Shown in pieces: positions 47,355 through 59,700 of a DNA stretch of 64,000 bases (position 1 is its first letter; every line of letters begins with the position of its first letter). The notes below the pieces were generated by a model. The model saw only the letters and a list, made by a program, of their open reading frames with translations, did not search any database and was not told the origin of the DNA. The position numbers and the translations under genes were made by a program. The stretch is from Luscinia megarhynchos (taxonomy: Eukaryota; Chordata; Aves; Passeriformes; Turdidae), in assembly GCA_034336665.1 (NCBI GenBank), contig CM067568.1, positions 43,442,770 through 43,506,769 of the forward strand. The letters are read 5' to 3'.

Positions 47355-49595
47355 AATCAGAAATGTTTAAGTACTGATGACTAACCTAGAGAAGTGAGAA
47401 TTTTAGGGCTGATATCAGTATTTATTACAGAGTACATGGAGAACTCAAGCCCTCCAGAAAATGTAGACAGAACATCCTGTTCTCTGAATCCCAGTCAGGG
47501 TTTAGTAGGGCCCAGGACCAACAACTCTGAGTATGCTCAGCAGCATAGCATTAGGCATCTAGGAAAATTTTTATTGACCAGGGAAATTTAGCTGTCCCCA
47601 GTATCAGCTAAGTGAGGGATTCCAAAAGGAATCTTTATAAACTTATCATAAACAGGTTCTTAGTCCATCTTTAATTACAGTACTTTTTTTTTCCCAATCA
47701 CAAACCACAAAACAAATATTTTAAAAAATATTATTTACTAGAGTCAAGTAATAATTTAAGATCACTCATATATACCTGATTTTCACTTCAAAAGTGTCAA
47801 TATGTCTAGTAGTAATCCTGATGGGAAAAAGAAAATGACACAACACCAAGCAGCAGTCAAAAACACTAAAAAATTGATAACTTGATCTTGCAAATCAGTA
47901 TGAAAAAGATAATCTAGCTTCTTTTCTAGTCTTACTGAGACCTTTACCCTATAAGGTGCTTTTTGTTTCTGAAACATATCTGTCATATGACTCATATGTG
48001 AAACTGCCCAGACTGGGGTCTGGACTATACTTGCTGTAACATGAGGTATTTTCTTAAGACCTAAAGTTACTATTAGCTAGCAGACAAATACAACCATATA
48101 AATACAGTCCAGTAGTTCCAGATGTCTCTGCTTTTAGTAACACAAACTGCCTGGAAACATAAATCATAAAATAAATGGTCAAAAAAATAATTGCATAAAC
48201 TTTCCAGGGATGGAAGCAGCATCCCAGATCTACAGCAAGGCCTTAGGGCTGCTGCATTTGGGCAGGGGCATCCACCATGCTCTTAAAGGAATTTAGAACT
48301 ACCACTTCCAAATCTCAATGGCACAGAGTGATGCCATGCTGTGGATGACCTCTTCAAAAAATGCCATTGAACAGGATTCTCCTGTTTGCTACTTTCTGAA
48401 CACTACAGGTTGCCTAGTTCAAAGTCAAAAAAAGATTAAAATCTCTTTCTCTTATAAAATTAAGTCATCCATTTCCCTTGCCTTGTGCATTGTGCTACTG
48501 AACATGCCTGGTTTTAACCAGGGGAAATGTGAAAGGGAAGAACTTTGTGACTGGGCAAAAGGCAGCAACATCTGTCCTTTGTTCTCCACTGCAGTGTGAG
48601 ACTTCAGGTCTGAAGGAAGATACATAAATAAGTAGTTTGAGAAAGCATAAAGCAAGCTGTTGGGATCAGATTGGAATTCTGAGGAGTATCACTGGTCTGC
48701 TGCAGTAAAGAGATAAAAATATGGGAAGTGGGCAAGATCCCTGTAATATAAATCAGAACTTGCCTGTTGTGACCTGAATGAAAGTCTCAGAGTAAATGAC
48801 AAATTAGGTGTGGGGACCAGGAATGTCAGATTTAAAATATTCATTTCCTTTAAAAAAAATTAAATTATCAATTCTATTTGCATCCATTAAAGATTTTCAT
48901 TAAAAGTCACATTTTATTTATCTAACAAATATGTAGCATAACAATGAAGTGATGTATTGTGTATTTTCTAATAAACATATAAATACTTGATGTAATAATG
49001 GGAGAGGAAACATGCTTTTAGTGCTTCAGATAAAGAACCAGGCATCCAAAAACTGCTTCCTGAAAATTTCTTTGTGGCAGTAGAAAAGGCACTAAAATCA
49101 TAATTGTCAAGAATTAGCCATTCTTAGTGTGTCACTCTTGGGCAGAGCTGAAAGTGTTCTAAACAAAGAGAGGTTCCAATAGCACAGCAAAGAATTGTCT
49201 GCCTGACAGCCTTTTTGAGTGGCAATGAATGCTGTGTCAGGTTAGGAGCAACAGGCATTCACTGGCTTTACAATCTAAACCAGGATTTTACAGAACTCCT
49301 CACATTTAATAGGAGCTTAACAGATAAAACAACTCAACCATTGTACCAAGTATTTTTAATCTTAAAGCAGATGTCATTTTGTGTGGGCACTGTTAGCAAA
49401 ACACTCCAAATGCTGAAGGTGTTTCACTACACTACACCTGGACAGGAATAATTCAACCCAAAACCACCAAAATACATCATGGAAACATCAGGTCTGCAGC
49501 ACTCTCTGTTTGACTCTCCATATCTCTTTGTCATTTGACATTATGAAATGATGTGAGTACATCCAGCACAAAAATCAGCTCACAGAGTGATTGTG
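47355..49595. other. Unique AT-rich DNA
   Basis: No gene or repeat family recognised. Short frames at 48318-48599 (+) and 49215-49451 (+) have no supporting motif. Confidence 0.5.
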
Positions 49596-49599
49596 ACTG

Positions 49600-50190
49600 A
49601 CCTTTGCTGGACACCAGATACACACCAAAGCCTTTGTATTTCTCCCTTTTTCACTGGTCAGGGGAGAGAAAATATAACAAAATAGGGACCCATGTGTGTG
49701 TCAGTGAGAGATCACTCACCAGTTACTGGCACAGACAGAAAAATACTTGGCTTGGGGAAATTAGCATAATTTATTACCAGTCAGATCAGGATAGGATAAT
49801 GAGAAATAAACCCCAAATCTTAAAGCAGCTTTTCCTCCTTCTTCTCAGGCCTTATTCCCAATTCTCTACCTCCTCCCCACAAGCAGTAATGGGACAGGAA
49901 AGGAGATTTACAGACCTTGTCTCTGCCACTTCTTCTTCCTCAGGGGCAGGGCTCCCTCCCACAGCTGACAGTCCTCCAAGAACTTCTCCAGCATGACCCC
50001 CTCCCACAGGCCACACTTCAGGAACTGCCCCAGCCTGTGTGCCTTCCACAGCACAGAGTCCTTCAGGAGCAGGGGCTCTGCTGTGGGTCCCCCATGAGGT
50101 CACAATCCTGCCAGCAAACCTGCTCCAGGGTGGGTTCTCTCTCCAGGGCTCCACAGGTCCTGCCAGAAGGCTGCTTCAGCACAGACTTTT
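49600..50190 (-). mobile_element. Endogenous retrovirus LTR fragment (ERVL-like)
   Basis: About 590 bp match, by recall, a common LTR family of neoavian birds. It includes GGGGAGAGAAAATATAAC, AGAGATCACTCACC, CTTGGGGAAATTAGC, AGGATAATGAGAAATAAA and CTCTACCTCCTCCCC. A G+C-rich end then carries repeated CCTGCCAG...CTGCT(C/T)CAG blocks 52 bp apart (50106 and 50158). The usual LTR terminus beyond 50190 is missing, so this is a truncated LTR, with orientation assigned by recall of the family. No internal viral genes are seen. A 100-codon reverse frame (50154-49852) is a by-product of the repeat-rich composition. Confidence 0.75.
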
Positions 50191-50194
50191 CAAA

Positions 50195-52730
50195 AGTTGA
50201 AATCTTAATACCATAAAATTTTCCCCATCTCATTTACACTCTGTAGGGACAAACTTATTATGTGTATGTTGGGTTCTATTCACAAAGTTAGTAAAGGCTT
50301 TACTCAAATAAAGCTCAGATTATTCACTTCAGAAAAATATTTTTTAAAATTTCTAAAATTAAAAAAAAAAAAAGAGGCATAAATAATAATGCCAGTAAAT
50401 CCAATAGCATTAATATTTTGGTTGTCTGTGTGCATATGAGTAGCCAAAGGTATAAAAATGGTAAATTGCAAGTGTGCATTTGGACACTACTTTCAAATGC
50501 TCTTCCAGACATAAGCCTCCTCCAAAACTGTAACCCTCTAATAGCCTGAACCAACTGGTGTCACAATCAGATTCATTGTGGAGAAGCAGGTCATACTGAA
50601 GTGAGTGTAGCAGAGATAAATGGGGAAAGGGAGAAGCAACATCCTCATTTCCACAAAGTTGGGATCCAGCTGAAAGAATTGGCTGTATTGTACTAGAGTC
50701 CTGCATACAAATGTGGACACACCCACAAAGTCTCACAGCAGAGTCCATGAAGCACATTAGTCTCTCAGAGTTAGGTCCTCTGTGTCCAAGAGTATGTCTT
50801 CACACCCTAATCACCTCTCTAAAGGCTCTCTGAATGGATTTTTTTTGTTACAGCTTCTCTCAGAAAGGATCAAGATCAGCCTTTGCAAAGTCAAATTTGC
50901 TCAGTTTACAGATGTGATCCTGCATTCAAGCACCATCTTGAGATGACCTTAGAAGAAGGATTAGTGTGCACCCAGGTTTATTTGTAGTCTATCTGCCCCA
51001 CAGAATCATCCCTTATTGCATGACTCTTTGCTACAGATGGCTCAATGTAATACACTGCAAGGACAAAAGGGATGTGTAGGTGCTCCAAGTTCACTGAGGA
51101 TGGCAGCAGATAAATTATAGGCAGACTATTAAGAGCAATATGGACATGAAAAGATGGATGAGGGAGCACACTAATCTTGAACCTGTTCTCTGACCAGGCC
51201 ATTTGAGTTAAAGAGAGTGAATCTGTTATACATTGAAGGTTCAAGTGCAAGTGGTGATGCACAGCTCCATGTGTTCACAGGTTCAACTACTCACACAGCT
51301 ACTAATACTTGGATGAAATGAATTATTAAATGGATAGATGAAACACAGCAAGACAAAGACTACCTCAGTGAGCAGAAGAAAGCCCTTTGGGAGGGCACTC
51401 ACAGCTCAAAGTCCTTTGGTTAAAACCATAGGTCTATAATTATCCCTTTAAATCCCTGCTAACAGTAAGCTCTCCTGCTCTGAAGTCTGGTACCAATAGT
51501 TTCACCACTTCAACCCCACACTCATAGAAAAAGACAGATCACTGTTCATGAGCTCAACCTCTTCTGGTTGGAAAACTATGACATGCATTACAGGCTATGT
51601 TAAAATGTCCATGTCTACAAACCAGGTATGTGAAAATCCCAAACATAGTAGGGATCTAAAACCCAACCTTAGCTCCACAGATGGCAACAAGACCTGCAGG
51701 CTATTCCTTCACTCTAAACCAGCAAAAATATGGGAATAAATGTGCAGTAAGGAGTTAGCTATATTTAACACACTTTTACTAAATATTACCAGATAATAAG
51801 CCTAGTAGAAGAACCAAATTTTTTTCAAGATATCACCAATGCATAAATGCAAAATATTCTAACCTAGAGCTGTCTAAATCTGAATTATGCTACTGAATCC
51901 TTCTTTCAAGCTGCTGTGACACTGCTTCACATCAAGTGGACTATGATGTATTAGATCGTTTTACAATCATCCCTAGAATTTAATGAAAAAAATGGGTTCT
52001 GCATTGTCCTTGGAAGACACCAGATGTTTAAAATAAAGTTTAACAGCATGGATAAAACTTCATTCTTGTGCACCTCACTCCAAACTTTCAATTTAAAGCA
52101 TGGTTGATATTCTAGTGATTGTTTCTTTTGTCTTCCCTGCTAATAAGCTTTCTGGAAGAGTGGGTATCGTGAACACAGAACTAATACAGAGTGCATGACA
52201 GATCTCACTTGCACAACAGATCTGCAGTGCAAACAAAAGCCAAAAATCCTTCTCTATTCATTCTATAAAGGAAGAAGGATTCACAAGATGAATAAATACT
52301 GGAGAGGCTTTGCATTGACAAACACTGGATATATTTACCCGTGTATTTTCTCATTCTACTGCCAAACACTTGCAGAATTCCTGATCTCATTATAGTGATA
52401 CTATTTAAAAAGAGGCCAATGCAAATTTCTTCATCTGCATACCACCAAGAATGCAAGCCTAGTATCCAGGAGACAATAAGGACTATTTTGAGAAACATTT
52501 TCATGTGATAGTAAGAAAAAAACACAACAGGGAGAGGGAAAAATATTCTACATAAAGATAAATCAAACAAATATTTCATTAGACACAAACCAAGATATTA
52601 CTTTTATTTGAATATGTCTGACTGAAGTTCCATCATCCACTAGTAGCCAGCATAATGGAAAATGCATACATTATTTTGAGGGAATACTTACACACTAATA
52701 TTTAGGTGGGACAAAAATGATTTTAAAAAA
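50195..52730. other. Unique AT-rich DNA
   Basis: No gene or repeat family recognised. Overlapping reverse-strand frames at 50324-50757 and 52588-52205 (127 codons) are not supported by motifs. There is an A-run near 50361-50373. Confidence 0.5.
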
Positions 52731-52737
52731 TCAAGGG

Positions 52738-53350
52738 ATCATAAAATCATAGAAAAGCTTTGGTTGGTAGGGCCTTAAATATCATCTAGTTGTAATTCAG
52801 CTGTCATGGACAGAGAGGCCACCCACTAGATCAGGTTGCTCAAAGCCCCATCTCACCTGGCCTTGAACACTTCCACCCACATGTGGCATCCTCCACCTCT
52901 CTAGGCAACTTGTACTGATGCCTCACACCCTCACATTGAAAAATTTCCTCCTGGTATCTCATCTAAATTTTTCCTCTTTTACTTTAAAACCATTCCCCTT
53001 GCTTTATCACTATATGTGTAAAAAGTTGCCCTTTCTTTCCTGTAAACCCCTGGTAGGTACAGGGAGGCAGCTCTAAAGTCTGGAGCCTTCAGCCTTCTCT
53101 TCTCCTGGACAAACAGCCCCATCTCTCAGCCTGAGCTCCTTTGAGGGTGCATGTTCACAGCCCTTCTCATTCCATCCCATCCCCATTCCAACAGCTGCAT
53201 CTTTTCCTGCTCTGAGGATCCCAGGGCAGAATTTATGAGAGCAGGGTAAGGGGCAGGATCACCTCCCTCAACCCTCCAGCCATGCTTCTCTGGAAGCAGC
53301 CCAGCCCATTGGCAGTGTTCTGGGCTGTGAGCATGCACTGCTGTGCACAC
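52738..53350 (-). mobile_element. CR1 LINE, left part of a split copy
   Basis: The reverse-strand CR1 3' end starts with GGGATCATAAAATCATAGAA at 52737, then TTTGGTTGGTAGGGCC and ATCATCTAGTTG. It continues through the TCAGGTTGCTCAAAGCCCCA and ACCTGGCCTTGAACACTTCC blocks and the ORF2 tail, to a degenerate segment ending GCACTGCTGTGCACAC at 53350. The match stops abruptly at TGTTAGAGG and resumes at 53687. The reverse frame 53350-53126 is a decayed ORF2 piece. Confidence 0.93.
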
Positions 53351-53686
53351 TGTTAGAGGCCCAGGAACAATTCCACTAGGACTTTTTCCCAGGCTGTGAG
53401 CTTTCTCAGCTTGGGTTCAGATCATTTTCCCAGGATGGAAAGTTTTCTCAGACATAAGTGAGAAGATAAAGAATTTAATAACATAGATTAAGCACCTGGT
53501 GGTGTTCATGGAACAGTACATGAGGGATGTGACATGGGGTGTTTTTCCTGTTGCCCTATGAGCTACTGTCCTGCTCTTTCTCTTTGATCCATCTTATAAG
53601 TTGATGTTTTGTAACAAAGTGCCTTCTTTACCCCAAAAAGAAGACATCCTGTTGCTGTTATTCGATGCTCCAGCTCTATAGTGACA
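53351..53686. mobile_element. Solo-LTR-like insertion splitting a CR1
   Basis: About 335 bp, beginning TGTTAGAGGCCC and ending CTATAGTGA or CTATAGTGACA, separate two collinear parts of one CR1. Near-identical CACAC (53346-53350) and CACAT (53685-53689) flank it and fit a decayed 4-5-bp target-site duplication; the CR1 text expects CACAT here. Inside, an imperfect direct repeat of TTTTCCCAGG...TTTTCTCAG occurs at about 53383-53409 and 53424-53450. Length, the TG start and the short duplication fit a solo retroviral LTR. There are no coding remnants. Family and orientation are not determined. Confidence 0.6.
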
Positions 53687-53780
53687 CATCCATCTCATGT
53701 CCAGCTTTTCAATCCCCAGAACCGAGTCCTGCTGCTCTCAGTGAGTTCTCCCAGTCTCTGCTCATAATGGAAATAGAGAT
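53687..53780 (-). mobile_element. CR1 LINE, right part of the split copy
   Basis: CATCTCATGTCCAGCTTTTC, AATCCCCAGAACCGAGTCCT and TCTCCCAGTCTCTGCTC continue the CR1 ORF2 segment exactly where the left part stopped at 53350. Similarity fades near 53780, so the 5' edge is approximate. Confidence 0.75.
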
Positions 53781-53784
53781 CCTG

Positions 53785-56700
53785 CAACATCTTCATTGAT
53801 AAGACTAAATGTAAATATCCTCTAGTCTGACCTCCACTCAAATACTGACCAGAGCTAATTTGTCTTTGAATTAGAATACTACTTTTAAAAAAAGAATTTT
53901 AAAATTATGGAAATATATTGTTTTAGCACGTATCTAACTTACCTACCCTCTACATTATTTCCCAAATGAGTTTATCCAAGTTCTAGCTCTGGTACTTCTG
54001 TTTGACACCTTTATAATTTATTATTGATTTTCTCTTTATTAATTCTGTCAGAGTATCCTCTTCCTCTTGATGACAGCCATAAACCAGAGTAAATGAATGG
54101 GTGAGAGAGGAAGCCAGTGATTAAACACTATCAAAAATTGTATACCTTTCAAAAGATTGAAAGCTAGAGAGGCAGAGTAAGTAAGGGTTGTCTAAAGTGA
54201 TATAAGATAGAGATTGTGGATAATTTACCTTCCTTCCCTCCTCTAAAACATGATATCTAAACCCACAAGCACTTAGGAATGTGCAGTAGGAATTAATATC
54301 ATATATGTGACTATGATTTCATATTTTTCATCCTGGCCCAAAAAAGCACGATGGCTCTAAGTGACTACAAGTTTACAGTTTGGGCTGCAGTCATACAGAA
54401 GCCATCATCTGATTCTGATTTATCACCCCAGCAGGAGAGAGATCATATACAAGTTCCATGGATATTTAAACAGTAGCAAGCAGTCAGAGGTCTGGTAGAA
54501 AAAAGACTAAAACTTCCTTTTGGAAATCAACAATTAAGAAAATGGGACAGCAGGGGATGAGGGAGGGCTAGAGAAATGGAGAAAGAAACAAGGGAAAAAA
54601 CTCTTTCCATGTGAAATAATTTCTAAGAGCAAAAGTAGAAGCTGCTGAATCCAGTTTTCAGTGAGTCCAGCATGCAGAAATACAATTGCACAAGACCTAC
54701 ACAAATCATTTGGCTATGATTCCCTTCAGAGCTTTTGGTCTTGGCCATATTTGGTTTGAGGTATTATTTTGATTTTTATTTCCACTTCTACTCACCTGTT
54801 GCCATAAATTTTGTAAAAATTTCTTGCCAGATATTTACAATATTCAAGAAAGGCTTGTGTTAATAATAGTTTCTATTATTAGTAAATTCCAAATGCTATT
54901 TCTTAAAGGTTTTGTAACATTTTCCAGGATCTAACAGCCAAGCATGTTTCCTTCAAATTTTGGCAGGTCAATATGACATGATATGCTTGGTTTAATAAAG
55001 TAGGTTGAAGAGAGCTTATCTAAGGAGCAGTCTTCAGTGGCTGATACTTGCCAGGAAGAGTCCCAAACAGGCAGCACAGTAATTTCAAATATTGTCTTAG
55101 ATGTCTTAATGTTATCATTACACACTACAAATAACATGCTAGGGAGAAAAAGATAATGATGCTCAAAATTTGTGCAGAAAGTATGAAGGATAAAAATCAC
55201 AGCAGCAATGATACTGATACACAAAACCTTATTCTTTTACTAACAGATCTTGCCTTTTACCTTGGAGTATGAATAGGGTCAGCACAATTACTACAAACTC
55301 TCATCTTACTGAGAGTGTTAGTAGATCATAAAGTCACATGGACAAGATAACTACCCAATTTCCCTTTGAGATAAAGGCAGATATCATTATTCTTAGTAAA
55401 GGTCTCAGCAAAAACCAGAGTAGAATTAAACATGCTTAATAGAGAAAAATAAAATACAGTTGCACATTTTTCTACACCAGATGCAAAGACTACTGTCATG
55501 CAATTTTGTAGCTCAAAGAAAATGTGATAGATGAGGAGAAATGAGAATTTTACAGCTCAGTATGAGATGTCCTAAACAACATATGAAGGAATTATGTTGT
55601 ACCCTAATAGGAGATATTTAAATGGGTTATGTACAACGTCTAGAGAACTGCTGAGAGCTTAGTCAGTATCTGCAATAGTGCATGAAGAGATGAAAAACTA
55701 TGAAGTGACTGGAAAAAAGGGCTTGTCAAACTGCCAGAAAGAGCAGTTCTGCCAGGTTGTAATAAAGAAGTTATTGGGACCTGCTGATTTAAGGATTTCT
55801 AGTTTAGTAGCTGCTACTTAATCTCCTTAATTATTGCAGGAAAGCAAAACCTATTACATCACTGAGTTCCTTCCCCCTCTTCACCAAATACTTATTCAAT
55901 GTATTTCAATATTCAGTCTTTATTGAACATCTCTGCCATTCCTGCATTCACATGATCAATTGCACTACTGCCATCCAGAAACATACTGGTAAAATTGTCA
56001 GGATTTGTTTTGTTCTTCATATGTTAAAATCCTCTTATTTTTCTTATTTCTGCTGACTGTATATGTCACCTTCTGTCCTTCCCTTATCAGTTCTGTGCAA
56101 TTTCCAGTTTTTGATTTACACCATTAAAAATCTTCTTCCATCTATTTTTTACATACACTTATTATTCATAATAGCATTTGCATCCCTGCAGAGTCACTTT
56201 CTAATCAGTGTGACTCATATTCTTCTATGGATTTTTTTTGACATTTAGTAAAGTGAACATTTTCCAATTGCCATTGCTATTTTCAGTCATCACTGTTTTC
56301 TATTTTGATGCAACTGCTCCTTCTAGGGCATGAAGACACAGGCATTTAACACCCAGTCCAAAGCAAATAATGTCCATTTGCACCAAAACTACCAAGAGAT
56401 TCTAAGACTCTGCTCAATTCTATGACACATCAAAAGGAAAGTCTCAAACTTTGCATAATACTTTGAGTCAGGAAACAGGTTGATTTATTCTTTTACATCA
56501 AGATTCAACAGTGATTGTGGAAAATCATCACCTACAATTTCATAAATTCAAAGAATTCAGGGTTGGCAGGATGGTCCATCTGCACAAATTCAGATGGAAG
56601 TCAATCACCTGGGGCATACAGAAGAGAAAAGCACAATCAAAAAAATAAACAAGCAGCCAAACTTTTATTTTTGTTCAGATTTTTCTAGTCCCTAGATAGT

Positions 56701-59700
56701 TTCAAGTCCAGTGAAGAAGCAGCATTTTAATTTTAAATGCAATAAGACCTGGTCATTTACAGAAACCAAATTTTCAGGAACCTTTACTAAGCTGCCATCT
56801 ATAAGTACACATTGGTACACTACAGCAGAGTCCTCTGGGCCAGGGCTCAGCATGCTTTCCTCCTGAAGAATTATTGTTCTAATAGATCCCAGTTATGAGC
56901 AAATTCTGAGACATGACTGCCTCTGACAGGTACTAAAAGTATAATTTAGTTGCATCTTTTTTCCTTACTCATACTCTTCTCCCAGTAAATTTGATGCTTG
57001 CTACCCTAAATCAAACTTTTGTTATTGTAATCATTGTGTTTTTTACCTGCCTACCTCACATGGCATTTTCAGATTCCTTTATGACACATTGAGAAAGCAA
57101 AAGGAAATTCTGGCCACCTAAAAGTCTCAAAATGCAACAAACTGAACAAAGTAAACATTTTGAGGAGGTTAGGAAAGTTCAAATTGGATCTTTTTTTCCA
57201 TGTTGATTTTCTGAAACTTGCAGCAGTGGGACATATATCTGTATCATACAGGGCAGAAGAGAAGCCAGACCAACAAAACCTATTCTAGGATGATAAACGT
57301 ATTTAATCAGAAGGCACTATGAAACTTGGTTTTGCAGGCAAACATAATAAATTTATCTTCATCAAGGTACATCAAAAAGTTGTCAAGGAAAAGTAACATT
57401 TCACTTTATTGGGGAAACTCTCATTAAATGTGGGATAAGCAATGATGGAAGGTGTGCTACTGCAATACTAGACCTGAAACCCAATAACAGCTATAACACT
57501 GAGAGGATATAAGGAAAGGATTTGTTTTAAAACACCTGATTCTATGGAAATTGTATGAAGATCCCTACATGCACAGAATGGTGATTTCAGAGGAAGAATA
57601 TTGCTTTTATATTATTTCAGATTAAATGTACATGCATACAGAAACATGCACTCAGAGGTATAACTCCTTACCAGTTCTGCTATTGCTTTTTAGTAAAATT
57701 ATTTAAATTTGTGGGCTTGGCAGTAGTCAATACATTGATTTGGTTTGACTATTTTTCCTTCAGTAGAGGTGTTGTATAAAATTAGTTTAACTTTCAACTG
57801 TTCCTAACGACCAAGTTTCCAACCTACCTGCAATACTCTCATCAATCAGAGGAATGAAATATTTCATTTTAGTCTTTGAGTAACACTCAAATATTTTTAA
57901 AAGTCTTTAGATATTTAAAGTAACAGAAAACCTCAAATACTAGCAGTCAAGAACTGCAGCTTTCAAATACTCTTCAAATACTTCAAATACAAAATTCCAA
58001 ATAATTTTGATCAATATTAAGAAGGGATGGATGACTAAATATATTTCTGACTGCAGCACTGATGTGGGATGTGGCTGGAAGACCTTAGGTGTGCTGTTAC
58101 TGACCTTATAATTGGAAGCCTAAAAAAACCTAAAACAAGCTTAATACTAAAACATGGCTTTACTATTTAAAGACATCCTCTCAGATGTAGTTCCAGTTTC
58201 CATGCCACCTTAGCATACGACAATCTGGACTGTTTAGCACTATGGGCAGGCAACTGAGAGATTTCACTTTCCTATGGAACATTAGGCAAAGCAAAATTAT
58301 GCCCTGTAACTAAGCTAAGCTAAAGAAAGCCAAAAGTTATGGAATTATTTTCATCATTGCCAAAAATATATTTTATATTTATTTATTTCTAAAAAGAACA
58401 GAACTTTTTCTTCAGTAGAATACCTCAAGTAATCATTTACTTATTTCAGAATTTAAAGGTGCCAAACCCTTTCTTACTGCAAACCTGCTAATCACAGTAG
58501 GAGAGATGATAGCTTGCCTGTTGTGGATTTGGGAGTTTTCTGTTTTTCCTCAGCATGTCTGAAGATCTATGTTATTATATATATATACAAATTAGGCAAA
58601 TATAATTTGAAGACTTTACTTGATGCTATTTCCATAAAGAGCCATATTAACTCCTAATACAGAATAGGTTCAATTTGGTCTCCACATTGTGCCAATGAGC
58701 ACTTCAGGCAACACAGGTGGAAATTGAGCCACTTAATATATTTCTTTTGACATACATACCATTGTCTGCTACCATTTGTGTCTTTATAACAGTTCATCTG
58801 CATTCTTCCTTCTGGAACTTCAGCCACAGATTTATATTTTCAGACTTGTATTTCTCCTTCCTTGGCAGTTATGTTTTTTCAAATACTTATTTTCACTAGA
58901 GCTTGACTTCATAGCAACACACAAATTGTATGCAATGAGCTTTAAAATAATTTATAGAAATGCTTCCAATCTTTGAATGTAACATAATATTATTTCTCAA
59001 AGGCACAACTACAGCATCGCTCATCTTTAAAAAAGAGAGCTTGTAGACTTTATTCAAATATATAAGGTCTATATTCCTACATAATTCTTTCAGGTATTCC
59101 TAAATATCTGGTCCTACAACTGTAAACTTAACCATAGCCTGTTCTATCACCATATATTGGCACTAGTTTATCCCTTTGACCAGGCCATTATTCGGACACT
59201 GATGAAGAGGAAGATGTTCTAGCCCTTGTACATAAATATAATTATCAATGTTTAAAACTTGAAACTAATGTGTTTAGTGTTCAGTGAAATTTTGCTTTTA
59301 AATGCTGAAATAAAAAATACTATTCAAGTCTAAATATACCAATAAGATATTTTAAATCCCACAGATCTCAAAAGTATTACAAACCTCTCACGTTTTTAAA
59401 TACACAACAAAATTAACAGTGTGTGCCTTCCTAAAGTCTTGTCATTCATAGATTTAGGCATTTAAAGAAACCAAATTCCAACTTAATCCATTCCCAGCAC
59501 AGGACATAAAAGGAATCTGCATGGATAGATTGTTTGACATTTTGTAACACCTGCTTCTCCACTGGCACATTTTTAGAATTTTCCTTTTTTACCTGACTGC
59601 CTATTTTCACAAGCCTTTTCTGCATACACAAATTTGGAGGGATTTTTAGGAGATACATACTTTTACCAACTTCTTCTGAAATTATTCAGTAAAGTCAATC

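Noticed and set aside
49852..50216. About 100-codon frames on both strands
   Set aside because: They fall inside the G+C-rich, repeat-bearing part of the LTR fragment. LTR ends do not encode proteins, and no motif is present.
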